DNA from: JAOACQ01 sp049968515
Lineage (GTDB): Bacteria; Spirochaetota; Brevinematia; Brevinematales; JAOACQ01
Reading direction: 5' to 3'
NCBI GenBank assembly: GCA_049968515.1
Contig: JBMFQR010000001.1
Span: 55,152-119,151 of the forward strand
DNA: 64,000 bases
A program made the position numbers and the translations under genes. Shown in pieces: positions 8,454 to 16,706 of this stretch. Position 1 is the first letter of the stretch. Every line of letters begins with the position of its first letter. Below the pieces are notes generated by a model. It did no database searches, was not told the origin of the DNA, and saw only the letters and a program-made list of their open reading frames with translations.

Positions 8454-9395
8454 TTAAAAGTTTATCTCTGTTACCAGATAATATCTATTATCTGTGGAAG
8501 CTTGAATCCCAATACTGAAAACCCCATAAAAATCTCTTTTGATTGAAGCCTCGAATATAAAATTTCCATCCTTAATATTGTAGATTTCTCTCAGGCTAAG
8601 TATGAATTTTTTGTATGAGATACCCTCTTCAAGTCTTATCAAAAAGTCATTATCAGTGTAATAAGTTGTTTCCATTAGACACATTATTTTTAATTCTCCA
8701 TAAATAAAATCTTTTCTTATGCTTGCCTGATGGATAAAGTATAGGTTTTCAGCCTCATAGACTAAAGGATTATTATGATAGAATAACGAAACTATTCTGA
8801 TGTAAAAATCCTCTTTTTTGAATTTTATTATTACCCCTGATGGAATAAGATGCCTGTAATCTCCCTGCGAATAGGCAACAAGAATATCGCCTGTGTCTAT
8901 TCCAATTCTTATGCCCGGTGAAGAATAGAATAATTTTTTGTAGAGTGTGGGTGAGTCAAATTCAGTTTCATTATTAATCCGATAGGGCATTAGCAGAAGA
9001 AAGGTATCAGGATTCTGTGTGTAATTTGCAGCTCCTCGAAAGGACAGATAAAGAAATTTTAACCAGAGATTAACTCCATAGTCGTAGAATTCTATATTGT
9101 TCAGCAAGGGGGGGTAGTTTGTTTCAGGAATGTGAGTGTCTTTAAGACCTTTAAAAGTGATAAAAAAGCTAACATTTCCAACTTCATTAATATCTGAAAG
9201 ATTAAGATTGTATTTAAGAAATGCATTCCTTAGATGAAATGTATTGCTGTGCAGACCATAGCAAAGTATTCCATAAGAATTTAAGGTGTGAGTATTTGTT
9301 TCATTTCTTTTTCCTTCGTCAATTATGTTTGTTAAGCTTAACAATGGTGAGGTGAAAAGCAAAAAAAAGAGTGCAACCGATAAATTTTTATTCAT
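8454..9395 (-). CDS. Predicted outer membrane beta-barrel protein, unknown function
   Basis: A 313-residue protein I cannot assign to a named family. It has a signal peptide (MNKNLSVALFFLLFTSPLLS), alternating polar/apolar strands rich in Tyr, Phe and Asn, and a terminal phenylalanine (YYLVTEINF). These are signs of an outer-membrane barrel of roughly 12-16 strands. It lies 10 bases after another barrel gene, 9406-10476, and is probably co-transcribed with it and the SPOR gene upstream. It converges on the solute-binding protein gene. No motif suggests a substrate. Confidence 0.7.
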   Translation of the reverse strand: MNKNLSVALFFLLFTSPLLSLTNIIDEGKRNETNTHTLNSYGILCYGLHSNTFHLRNAFLKYNLNLSDINEVGNVSFFITFKGLKDTHIPETNYPPLLNNIEFYDYGVNLWLKFLYLSFRGAANYTQNPDTFLLLMPYRINNETEFDSPTLYKKLFYSSPGIRIGIDTGDILVAYSQGDYRHLIPSGVIIKFKKEDFYIRIVSLFYHNNPLVYEAENLYFIHQASIRKDFIYGELKIMCLMETTYYTDNDFLIRLEEGISYKKFILSLREIYNIKDGNFIFEASIKRDFYGVFSIGIQASTDNRYYLVTEINF

Positions 9396-9405
9396 TCAAT
9401 TTTCC

Positions 9406-10476
9406 TTAAAGTGAGAGTTTGTAATCAAATGAGACCCTTAGTTTCTGGTCATATCTAATCATCAGTGGATTCCATTCGATATCTGTGTATGGCAGAAACC
9501 CTCCATTTATGAAGCCGATTTCAAGATCGCAGATTTCATTCAGCTTGAAGATCCTTATTATGTTAAGACCAATGTATAAAGGAACCCTGTAAAATGGGTC
9601 TCCTTCTATGGAAATGAACTTTTCGCTTCTATTAATAAAGCTGCTTGAGATAAAAAGCTCGGGCTCTATGTTAAAGCCATAAAATTCAATACTTCCTGCT
9701 AAATAAATTCCCTGCCCGAAGATGTTTTTCTCTGGGTGGGCGTCCCTGTCCGGTAAAAAATATGAGGCAAGATAAAGTGCAGTAAAATATCTGTCTTTAA
9801 ATCCAGTTGCTCCAACGTAATTTTCTGTAATTTCTACTGGATGTGGATTTTCATGGCCTCCATTATGCCAGTAGTGAAGACTAATATAAAACCAGTGAAT
9901 TTTTCCAATAAGACCAACATCAAATCTCTCTCTATGATTCGGGGTATCTGGCAGCTGCCAGTTTATATATGTCTCAAAATTGTAATTTTCCCTGTTATAC
10001 TTTAGCTGTACACCATATTCATAAAAGCCATGTGAGAAAATTCCAGTCGGAAAGCTTTCATAATCTATGGGTATCTGGCTTTCTGTGAGCACCCTAACGC
10101 TCGGCGTCAGTCCTACAAGAGGATCAAGTATAGGAGGAGGGAAGTCGTGAGTATTGTCAAGACTTCCTACATTTAACTCAAGCCCTTCATTTGTAATTTT
10201 TGTCTGAAAATATGGATAAAAGTTTTTTATCTTTTCTTCCTGATTGAATGGCAAAAGGATGCCCACACCTATCTTGAATATAAGATTCTCACTCTGCTTG
10301 ATAGCAAGATAGGGTTGGAAAAGATTTTCGAGATATGTCAGAGTATATCTTGTCTCTTCCCAGTAGCTTCCATTTTCTCCATTATATACATAAGAAGAGT
10401 TGTAAATACATAAATCTACCTCTGAAAATGAAAGCTCTGAAATAAACAGAAGAACAAAAAGCAGTTTTTTACGCAT
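9406..10476 (-). CDS. Predicted outer membrane beta-barrel protein, unknown function
   Basis: A 356-residue exported protein with signal peptide MRKKLLFVLLFISELSFS followed by strand-rich sequence and many aromatic girdle residues. The C-terminus LRVSFDYKLSL is barrel-like, although the last residue is Leu. A region near the middle is rich in histidine (HYWHNGGHENPHPVE), which could be a periplasmic or surface loop that binds metal; this is speculation. The start follows AAGG. It lies between the SPOR protein gene and a second barrel gene on the same strand, with gaps of about 10 bases, which suggests one transcription unit. Confidence 0.68.
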   Translation of the reverse strand: MRKKLLFVLLFISELSFSEVDLCIYNSSYVYNGENGSYWEETRYTLTYLENLFQPYLAIKQSENLIFKIGVGILLPFNQEEKIKNFYPYFQTKITNEGLELNVGSLDNTHDFPPPILDPLVGLTPSVRVLTESQIPIDYESFPTGIFSHGFYEYGVQLKYNRENYNFETYINWQLPDTPNHRERFDVGLIGKIHWFYISLHYWHNGGHENPHPVEITENYVGATGFKDRYFTALYLASYFLPDRDAHPEKNIFGQGIYLAGSIEFYGFNIEPELFISSSFINRSEKFISIEGDPFYRVPLYIGLNIIRIFKLNEICDLEIGFINGGFLPYTDIEWNPLMIRYDQKLRVSFDYKLSL

Positions 10477-10485
10477 TTAAAAGCC

Positions 10486-11331
10486 TTAGTTAAGGTTGAT
10501 TATAAAGCTATCCTTGCCATACTTAGAGGATTTTACCCTTTTTAAGGTTGCCTCTGCCTCTTCTTTTGTCGAGAACTTTCCAACTCTTACCCTGTAATAT
10601 GTGACTCCATTGACATTTGCCTCAACAAGATAGGAATAAACCCCCAAACTTCTTAAATCCTCTTCAACAGCTCTTGCCTTTTCCATGCTTGTATGTGCAG
10701 AGACCTGTATGCTATAATTTAGTTCTTTTGCGACCTCTTTTTTAGTGGTAGGGGTTACCTTCTGGATTTTCTCTCCGGGAGTGGCATTTTCTTTTTTTAC
10801 TGTTTTTTCCGGAAATGTAAGAACTTTACTTCCAGTCGTATCTACCTTTGGCTTTTCGACTTCCTTTTTTTCTACCTTTATCTCCGGGATTTTTTCTGCC
10901 ACACTTTCTTTTGGTTGGGATATCTTTTCAGTTACCTCAGGAGATTGAATTACAATTGGAGTATCAGCTGTAGATGTAGATGAAGCTATTACAAAATTTT
11001 CGACCTTTTTTTCTTCAAGCTTTTTCTCTTTTTGGGAAATGACTTCTCTTTCACTTAAGAAAAGCTGTTTAATGCTTGTTTTGCCAAGCCAGTAACCTAA
11101 AAGAAATACCATTATTCCAAAAAAGACAAATATTGCAGTTACCCATACGACTTTGTCATTTATTGATAGATTGTCGTTATTGTCTGAGTAATTAAATTCA
11201 TTTTTTTCTTTTTTTGGAGTTGGGGTGGTTTTTTTGTTTTCCTCATCTGAAAATGCAGAGAAATCCTTGTTTAACATTGAAGGTTCAACATTTTCATCTG
11301 AAAAAAAATCTATGATTTCTGGTGCAGACAT
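10486..11331 (-). CDS. SPOR-domain membrane protein
   Basis: A 281-residue bitopic inner-membrane protein. The acidic cytoplasmic part (1-55) is followed by one transmembrane helix (about 62-84, VVWVTAIFVFFGIMVFLLGY), a long Lys/Glu/Pro-rich periplasmic linker, and a C-terminal SPOR domain (about 205-281, starting LNYSIQVSAHTSMEKA and containing YYRVRVGKF). SPOR domains bind denuded glycan strands of septal peptidoglycan, so a role in division or wall remodelling is likely. The start follows GAAGGAGG. It is the first gene of a minus-strand run with two barrel genes and is divergent from the STAS gene. Confidence 0.88.
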   Translation of the reverse strand: MSAPEIIDFFSDENVEPSMLNKDFSAFSDEENKKTTPTPKKEKNEFNYSDNNDNLSINDKVVWVTAIFVFFGIMVFLLGYWLGKTSIKQLFLSEREVISQKEKKLEEKKVENFVIASSTSTADTPIVIQSPEVTEKISQPKESVAEKIPEIKVEKKEVEKPKVDTTGSKVLTFPEKTVKKENATPGEKIQKVTPTTKKEVAKELNYSIQVSAHTSMEKARAVEEDLRSLGVYSYLVEANVNGVTYYRVRVGKFSTKEEAEATLKRVKSSKYGKDSFIINLN

Positions 11332-11413
11332 TTTGACCTCCTTCTATTCTTTTCGGAATAGAATGATTTTTTTTGAGAGATTTTTCTTTGCGGAAATCAT
11401 TTTAAGCGAATAA

Positions 11414-11442
11414 TTGAAAAAATATTTTCTACAGATTATAAT
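11414..11442 (+). promoter_or_regulatory. Sigma-70 promoter of the STAS gene
   Basis: TTGAAA (11414-11419), a 17-base spacer and a perfect TATAAT (11437-11442). It lies in the divergent gap 11332-11474 and gives a short leader ahead of the AGGAGG before 11475. Confidence 0.7.
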
Positions 11443-11474
11443 AAAGGGGTTGAAGTTAAAAATAGGAGGATTTA

Positions 11475-11786
11475 ATGCGATATAGCAGAAGCGTTTTGCC
11501 AAACAATGCTGCAGAATATGTGATTGAAGGTGATTTTACGATTTTTTTTCTCAATAATATAAAGATAGAAATAGAGAAAGATATTGCTACTAATAAGATT
11601 TCTCATTTTATTTTTGATTTAAAAAAGGTAAACTATGTTGATTCTGCTGCAATAAGTTTGCTGATTATGGCAGGAAAGTACAATGATTCAAAAGGGCAGA
11701 AGCTCATTATAAAAAATCCAACTGATGTTGTAAAACGCATAATTGATAATGCAGAGTTGAGCTTTATAGATTATCAATATGATTGA
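11475..11786 (+). CDS. STAS-domain anti-anti-sigma factor
   Basis: A 103-residue single STAS domain protein of the SpoIIAA/RsbV type. The diagnostic segment VNYVDSAAISLLIMAGK (around residues 53-69) contains the Asp-Ser pair whose serine is the switch phosphorylated by a cognate kinase. In the family the unphosphorylated form captures an anti-sigma factor kinase and frees a sigma factor or other target. A ribosome site (AGGAGG) precedes the start. An RsbU-type phosphatase that could dephosphorylate it is encoded at 48749, far away; pairing is conjecture. Its last 23 bases overlap queH on the opposite strand. Confidence 0.9.
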   Translation: MRYSRSVLPNNAAEYVIEGDFTIFFLNNIKIEIEKDIATNKISHFIFDLKKVNYVDSAAISLLIMAGKYNDSKGQKLIIKNPTDVVKRIIDNAELSFIDYQYD

Positions 11787-12372
11787 GTGAATATTCACAA
11801 CCGCAGAAATTCTGTCTGTAAATCCCGTATTTTTTGCAGAACTCCACTGAATTTTTTACTCCGTTGTTTTTCTTGAAGTCGCTTTTCAGATATTTTATGT
11901 TATACTTTTGTGAAAGGTTAAGGCCTATTTCATTTATCTTTTCTGTGTTTTTAAGTGGGCTTAATGTCAGAGTAGTAGCAACTAAATCTAAGTTGAGTTT
12001 CTTTGCCATTCTGAAACTTTCTTCAAGTCTAAATTCATAACACAGGTTGCATCTCTGTCCTCTTTCTGGTTCGTTTTTGTAATTTATGGTAAGTTCAAGC
12101 CAGATTTTTCTTCTTTCAGTGTAATCTGATGGTATGAATTCAAGCTTCTTATCGTACTCTTTTTTAAAGATAGAGATTAGCTTTTTTACCTCATTTTCTC
12201 TCTTTCTGTATTCTTCAATAGAATATATGTTTGGGTTATCAAAGAACACAATAACCTCAAAGTCGGGTTTTTCGTCTAATATTCTCTCATAACTTAGCTG
12301 ATTGGTAAGAACGAGTGCTGACTGCGAAAGACAGGGAGCACAGCAGGTATGAAGAAGTAATCTTTTTTTCAT
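11764..12372 (-). CDS. queH: Epoxyqueuosine reductase QueH
   Basis: A 202-residue QueH (formerly DUF208), the cytoplasmic iron-sulfur enzyme that reduces epoxyqueuosine to queuosine in tRNA. Motifs are in place: HTCCAPC at 8-14, FFDNPNIYSIEEYRKR, a mid CNLCYEFRL pair and the C-terminal YRQNFCGCEYS, giving the expected metal-binding cysteines. The start is set at 12372 because family members begin a few residues before the CCAPC motif; the frame extends to 12417 but would start inside a terminator hairpin. No ribosome site is visible before 12372 and the upstream terminator ends 14 bases away, so translation may be leaderless or depend on read-through. It converges on the STAS gene, with a 23-base overlap. 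Confidence 0.92.
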   Translation of the reverse strand: MKKRLLLHTCCAPCLSQSALVLTNQLSYERILDEKPDFEVIVFFDNPNIYSIEEYRKRENEVKKLISIFKKEYDKKLEFIPSDYTERRKIWLELTINYKNEPERGQRCNLCYEFRLEESFRMAKKLNLDLVATTLTLSPLKNTEKINEIGLNLSQKYNIKYLKSDFKKNNGVKNSVEFCKKYGIYRQNFCGCEYSLNHIDNL

Positions 12373-12385
12373 GTAGAAAGTTTTT

Positions 12386-12421
12386 AAAAAACCTGATGCA
12401 ACGCCAGAGCGTTGCATCAGG
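12386..12421 (-). terminator. Terminator after the lipoprotein gene
   Basis: A 13-bp perfect stem (12392-12404 with 12409-12421, loop of 4). On the minus strand it is followed by TTTTTT (12391-12386). It stands 10 bases after the stop of the lipoprotein gene and only 14 bases before the queH start. Confidence 0.88.
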
Positions 12422-12430
12422 TGAGAAAGT

Positions 12431-13756
12431 TTAATAAGTTATCTGCCAGTTACCGAGTTTTACAGTAACTAGTGTGCCGTCGTAGCTTATTTCGCCATAG
12501 ATGAAGTCGTCATAAACAGTGAGACTTCCAGTGACCTGATCTGTTGCATAGGTATATGTAATGTTTCCATTAATATAAAATCCACTATCCTTGTAAGAGT
12601 TGAAGTTGAATATTGCATTTGTCGGTGTATAAGATATAACTACATTTCCAGAAACATCTCCATTTATGAATGATGGAGGTGGAATTTGACCAATTGCAGA
12701 AATCAGCTTATTTGTTACAGCGTCGAAGGCTGGGATATAGATATTTGTCAATCTTGAAGTCAGTTCATTTCCCAGTGTGGTGTTATTAGCCAATGAACCA
12801 AATTCATCAATGTATTCAGCCGGGATCTTGTTCGTAAAGTTCGGGTTGGCTAACACAACTGCAAGTAAATTCGTCCAGCCTTCACTTCCACCAAGCATAC
12901 TTGTAAATGAGGCATCGAGAGCCACTTTTACAGTAAGATTTGTGTAGTTGTTTGGATAATAGCCCCAGAAAGGCTTAAGATTAGTTGATAACACAAAGTT
13001 TGTAATTGCATTGGTTTTCTCTGGAAGCTTATTAAAAAAGTCTAAGTTTGGGTCTGCTGCAAGAAAGGCTATGATATAAGGGTCAGTAAGCGTTTCAAAT
13101 CCATTGCTAATTTCTGAAGCTCCAAGATTATTTGTATTTCCTTCTAAAATGTCTGGAATTCCATTTGTGTTCCGGTCTATTGCACCGGCAAAGTCAAAGA
13201 CACCATCACCATCATCATCAAATCCTTCCGAGTAGTTATAGCCAGTATGTGCAATAAAATTGGAGGGAACTACAAAAGTAACTATCTTTGTAGGATTATT
13301 TCCACTGTTGTTGCTAATTTCACCTAAGTCCAGCGGTGGAGTTCCATTTGTGTTGTCTGGATTCAAAAAGAGTGCTATTCTTTCATCGCCAAAGTTAATG
13401 GGCATTATATTTGTAGTGCTTCCATCAACTTCCATAACATAGATAAAATATGTATTATTTGTAAGAAGATATAGTCTATATGTACCATTATCATTGGTCG
13501 CTTCATATTTGTTACCCTTTGTATCAACAGCCACAACCACAAAATAGCTTCCTCCGGCCTTGAATGGAGATTTCAATTTCAGTTTGAGGTCATTCTTCAG
13601 CTTTAAATCAACCTCTCTATCCCCCTCTACCACGCTCTGACTGCTTGTTGAACTGCTTTCTTCTTCTTCTGAAGCCCTTGGCATTGAAATACCACAGGAG
13701 AAAAGTATGTAAGCAGAAAACACAAGCACTAAGAAAATCCAGATTTTCCTCTTCAT
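12431..13756 (-). CDS. Asn-rich lipoprotein with a calcium-loop-like repeat
   Basis: A 441-residue predicted lipoprotein: the signal MKRKIWIFLVLVFSAYILFSC ends in a lipobox-like LFSC. A low-complexity Ser/Glu linker follows. Near residues 175-205 there is DDDGDGVFDFAG and then DRNTNGIPDI, two acidic DxDxDG-like loops as in thrombospondin type 3 or dockerin calcium sites. The rest is rich in Asn and Thr and ends in strand-rich repeats (GNITYTYATDQVTGSLTVYD). I do not recognise a catalytic domain. It is probably surface or periplasmic. The start follows AAGGAGG. It is monocistronic, with a terminator behind it and a LacI-type palindrome at its promoter. Confidence 0.75.
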   Translation of the reverse strand: MKRKIWIFLVLVFSAYILFSCGISMPRASEEEESSSTSSQSVVEGDREVDLKLKNDLKLKLKSPFKAGGSYFVVVAVDTKGNKYEATNDNGTYRLYLLTNNTYFIYVMEVDGSTTNIMPINFGDERIALFLNPDNTNGTPPLDLGEISNNSGNNPTKIVTFVVPSNFIAHTGYNYSEGFDDDGDGVFDFAGAIDRNTNGIPDILEGNTNNLGASEISNGFETLTDPYIIAFLAADPNLDFFNKLPEKTNAITNFVLSTNLKPFWGYYPNNYTNLTVKVALDASFTSMLGGSEGWTNLLAVVLANPNFTNKIPAEYIDEFGSLANNTTLGNELTSRLTNIYIPAFDAVTNKLISAIGQIPPPSFINGDVSGNVVISYTPTNAIFNFNSYKDSGFYINGNITYTYATDQVTGSLTVYDDFIYGEISYDGTLVTVKLGNWQITY

Positions 13757-13814
13757 ATTTAGCCTCCTTTTTTCCTAAAATTTACTTTTTAAAATAGCTT
13801 TAACGTTCCGGCAC

Positions 13815-13830
13815 GAAACGTTTCATTATA
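13815..13830 (-). promoter_or_regulatory. Promoter and LacI-type palindrome of the lipoprotein gene
   Basis: On the minus strand TATAAT (13830-13825) is followed at once by the perfect palindrome GAAACGTTTC (13824-13815), which would cover the transcription start. The CG-centred GAAA/TTTC form is typical of LacI-family operators. A weak TTTACA lies 18 bases before the -10 box. The 160-base gap 13757-13916 contains nothing else I can assign. Confidence 0.5.
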
Positions 13831-13916
13831 TTCATAAATACTATTAGCTGTAAAATTTTTAAAACTTCCCTATTTAATATACTTCACTGAACTGAAAAAT
13901 ATGAAATAAATAAAAA

Positions 13917-16688
13917 CTATTTTTCAGAAAGTGCCTCAACACCCTCCCAGTCTTCTGGCAAACCAAATTTCAAATAATTTTCACATCTTTTTATGTAGAG
14001 AGAGACTGTTTTATCTTCTGGATCTTGTTTTAAAATTTTCTGGAAGAGTTTTAATGCCTTTTCGAGATCCTTGTTATGATATAATTCTATAGCCTTCTGA
14101 AGATCTTCATTTGTTTTTATTTTAAGTTCTTTTTCTTTTTCTTTACAGCCTTCCAGAATTTCATATATGGCTATTGGTTGTGATTTTCCTTTCACCTTTA
14201 CTTTGTCCAGAAATCTATAATTATACTTTTTATTGTAATCAGGTATGTTACTTAGCGTCACTTCACTTACGATTATTCCTGCACCATAATGTTTTGTAAG
14301 TCCTTCAAGTCTTGAAGCAAGATTTACGTTATCAGATATAACTGTACCATCCATCCTTTCTTCTTCTCCTATTATTCCGAGCATTAGCTTTCCCGTATGT
14401 ATACCAACACCTATGTCAATGGGAATATATCCACTTCGTACTCTTTCTTCGTTGTAAACAAAAAGCTTCTTTCTCATTTCGATTCCAGCTATAAGTGCAT
14501 CTTCTGGTTTTTCCGGGAATAGAGCCATTATTGCATCTCCTATGTATTTGTCAATAAAGCCGGTATTCTTTCTGATTAAGGGGCCAACCCGCCTAAGATA
14601 GGCATTTATAAAGTTAAAATTCTCCTCTGGAGACATTGTTTCAGAAAGGCTTGTGAAGGAACGTATGTCTGAAAACATAACAGTCATTTCTTTTTCAACC
14701 TGATCTCCAAGCTTTAAATCTAATATATTAGACTTGCCTAAAAATTTAAGAAACTCACTTGGTACAAACTTAAAATATACCTTGTTGAGGTTAGTAATCT
14801 CATTGATGTAATTTCTTATATATCCAGCCATTATATTGAAGCCTTTACCGAGGTCTCCAACTTCATCTCTACTTTTTATCTCAATTGTTGTGTCCCACTT
14901 TCCACTGGATACAGCAGTTATAGCATCTCTTAGCTTTCTTAAGGAGAACATCAGAAGCAGTATAAATCCTATTGAAATAATTAAAAATATTATTAGAGAA
15001 TAGATAAGACCCTGGGTGAGTTGCCTTGTAAATATTGCATTTACCTCATCCATCACATAGCCGTCAATTATAACCTCGTAAACACCAACGATCTTACCAT
15101 ACCTGTTTTTAATAGGAGCTACACCTACAATCAGGTCGCTATCAAAGTCTGTATACCTTGTATAGCCGATCTGTCCCTTGTAGTAAGCATTTTTATGAAC
15201 CTCGGTTGCGTAGGGATAGGGATAGAACACACCATACCTCGATGACCAGTCGCAGGTAATGTAGAATAGATTATTAAAAACCTTATAGATTCTGGAGTAG
15301 GGGAGTGCATTCCATGGATCCGCATTGTCATTCATTATGGCATGCATCTGTGTCAAAATCTTGTTGTAATCATTGTTCATAAAATGTCTCGGTTCTGTAA
15401 TTCTTTCCAGTGCATCACCATCTATTTTTTCAGAGGCTATCTGTGCTATCATTGCCACATTATTGTATATACTTTCCTCCTGCCTTTTATACAGGTCGCC
15501 ATAAATCCTGAATGAAATTATGACAATGGAAGCAACAACTATAGGAATAAGAGTGAGTACCATCTTTAATATTACAGAAACCCTTCTTTTCATTATTGAA
15601 TTATAAAGAAACCATAACATAAAGACAATTAAAGCTATATCAACAATCATTAGAAAATAGACAAAGGCTCTGAAAATCATAATAGGTGCTGAAAGCTTTG
15701 CGTCTGTTGTTATTCTGGTTAGCTTTCCATCCTTATCTATGTTCAGTACAGAGTTGTTGTATTCATCGACAATTGCTATAGATGAATTGTAAGGGTTAAA
15801 TGAAAAATATCTGAAAATAACATTATCAACAACATAGCCATCTTTTTTCATTGTTTCCATTGTAGCAAATGTTTCAAGCTTTTTCATCTGATTTATTTTG
15901 AAAATTCCCTGATATTTTATATCTGAGATGTAAAGATTATTCTCTTTGTCTATATGAATTCCCCATGGAGATTTTAATATTTTGTTTGCAGGCGCATAGT
16001 AGAAGTGTTCTACTACCCTTCCATTTTTGTCTATCTGATAGATCCTGCCATCAAGCTTGGTAAGGTAAGTATGTCCTGGTTCTGTTCCTGTTATATTTAT
16101 TGCTGCAAGTTTTTCAGGAATGGACAATACAGCAACCTTTTCCCCGGTGTTAAGATTTTGTTTATATAACACACTTCCAGAGTCTTTCTTGTAGAAAACA
16201 TAGTATATGTCATTATCTATTAGCTGAAGTGTACCTGCTATGATTTCTGCTTCTCTTCCAAGTCTTTCTTCCTTACTTCTGACATATCTGAATATGGTTT
16301 TATTATATTTCCCTGTTGTATCATATCTTTTTATCTCATATATACCGGCATATCCGTCAACAAGGTCTACAACTACATTGACAACATAGATGTATTTGTC
16401 GTCAACCTTCATATCGAGGATGAGATAAATATCTTCCTTTCCTCTTTTGCCACCCTCAATTATAAAATCAACTTTGTTGGATGGAGTTATCTTTGAAAGT
16501 CTTTTAGAACGGTTGTCCACTACATATATATTTCCCTTTGAGTCTGTTGAGACAAGATAAGGATTTTTAAATTTGAATTTGTTGTCAAAGATGTTTTTTG
16601 AAAGTTCTTCTCTATTAAGATAAACAAATAGGCTCAAAATGAGTGCTACCACCAGAAGAGATGAAAAAATAATTATGTTCTTTTTCAT
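13917..16688 (-). CDS. Membrane class III adenylate/guanylate cyclase with propeller, Cache-like sensor, HAMP and TPR
   Basis: A 923-residue sensor cyclase. An N-terminal membrane anchor (about 5-23) precedes NHL-like beta-propeller repeats (about 45-330, for example VSTDSKGNIYVVDNRSKRL and GIHIDKENNLYISDIK). Two membrane segments (about 338-395), a Cache-like extracytoplasmic domain and a further helix (about 555-580) follow. Then come a HAMP region ending SRDEVGDLGKGFNIMA and the catalytic domain (about 655-830) with VMFSDIRSFTSLSE, FIDKYIGDAIMALF and SDNVNLASRLEGL. Both metal-binding Asp residues, the base-reading Lys and the transition-state Asn/Arg are visible. A short TPR tail ends the protein. 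The start follows GGAGG. It is 18 bases downstream of the metallopeptidase gene and probably co-transcribed. Product (cAMP or cGMP) not certain. Confidence 0.9.
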   Translation of the reverse strand: MKKNIIIFSSLLVVALILSLFVYLNREELSKNIFDNKFKFKNPYLVSTDSKGNIYVVDNRSKRLSKITPSNKVDFIIEGGKRGKEDIYLILDMKVDDKYIYVVNVVVDLVDGYAGIYEIKRYDTTGKYNKTIFRYVRSKEERLGREAEIIAGTLQLIDNDIYYVFYKKDSGSVLYKQNLNTGEKVAVLSIPEKLAAINITGTEPGHTYLTKLDGRIYQIDKNGRVVEHFYYAPANKILKSPWGIHIDKENNLYISDIKYQGIFKINQMKKLETFATMETMKKDGYVVDNVIFRYFSFNPYNSSIAIVDEYNNSVLNIDKDGKLTRITTDAKLSAPIMIFRAFVYFLMIVDIALIVFMLWFLYNSIMKRRVSVILKMVLTLIPIVVASIVIISFRIYGDLYKRQEESIYNNVAMIAQIASEKIDGDALERITEPRHFMNNDYNKILTQMHAIMNDNADPWNALPYSRIYKVFNNLFYITCDWSSRYGVFYPYPYATEVHKNAYYKGQIGYTRYTDFDSDLIVGVAPIKNRYGKIVGVYEVIIDGYVMDEVNAIFTRQLTQGLIYSLIIFLIISIGFILLLMFSLRKLRDAITAVSSGKWDTTIEIKSRDEVGDLGKGFNIMAGYIRNYINEITNLNKVYFKFVPSEFLKFLGKSNILDLKLGDQVEKEMTVMFSDIRSFTSLSETMSPEENFNFINAYLRRVGPLIRKNTGFIDKYIGDAIMALFPEKPEDALIAGIEMRKKLFVYNEERVRSGYIPIDIGVGIHTGKLMLGIIGEEERMDGTVISDNVNLASRLEGLTKHYGAGIIVSEVTLSNIPDYNKKYNYRFLDKVKVKGKSQPIAIYEILEGCKEKEKELKIKTNEDLQKAIELYHNKDLEKALKLFQKILKQDPEDKTVSLYIKRCENYLKFGLPEDWEGVEALSEK

Positions 16689-16706
16689 TTTAACCTCCTG
16701 TTCATT

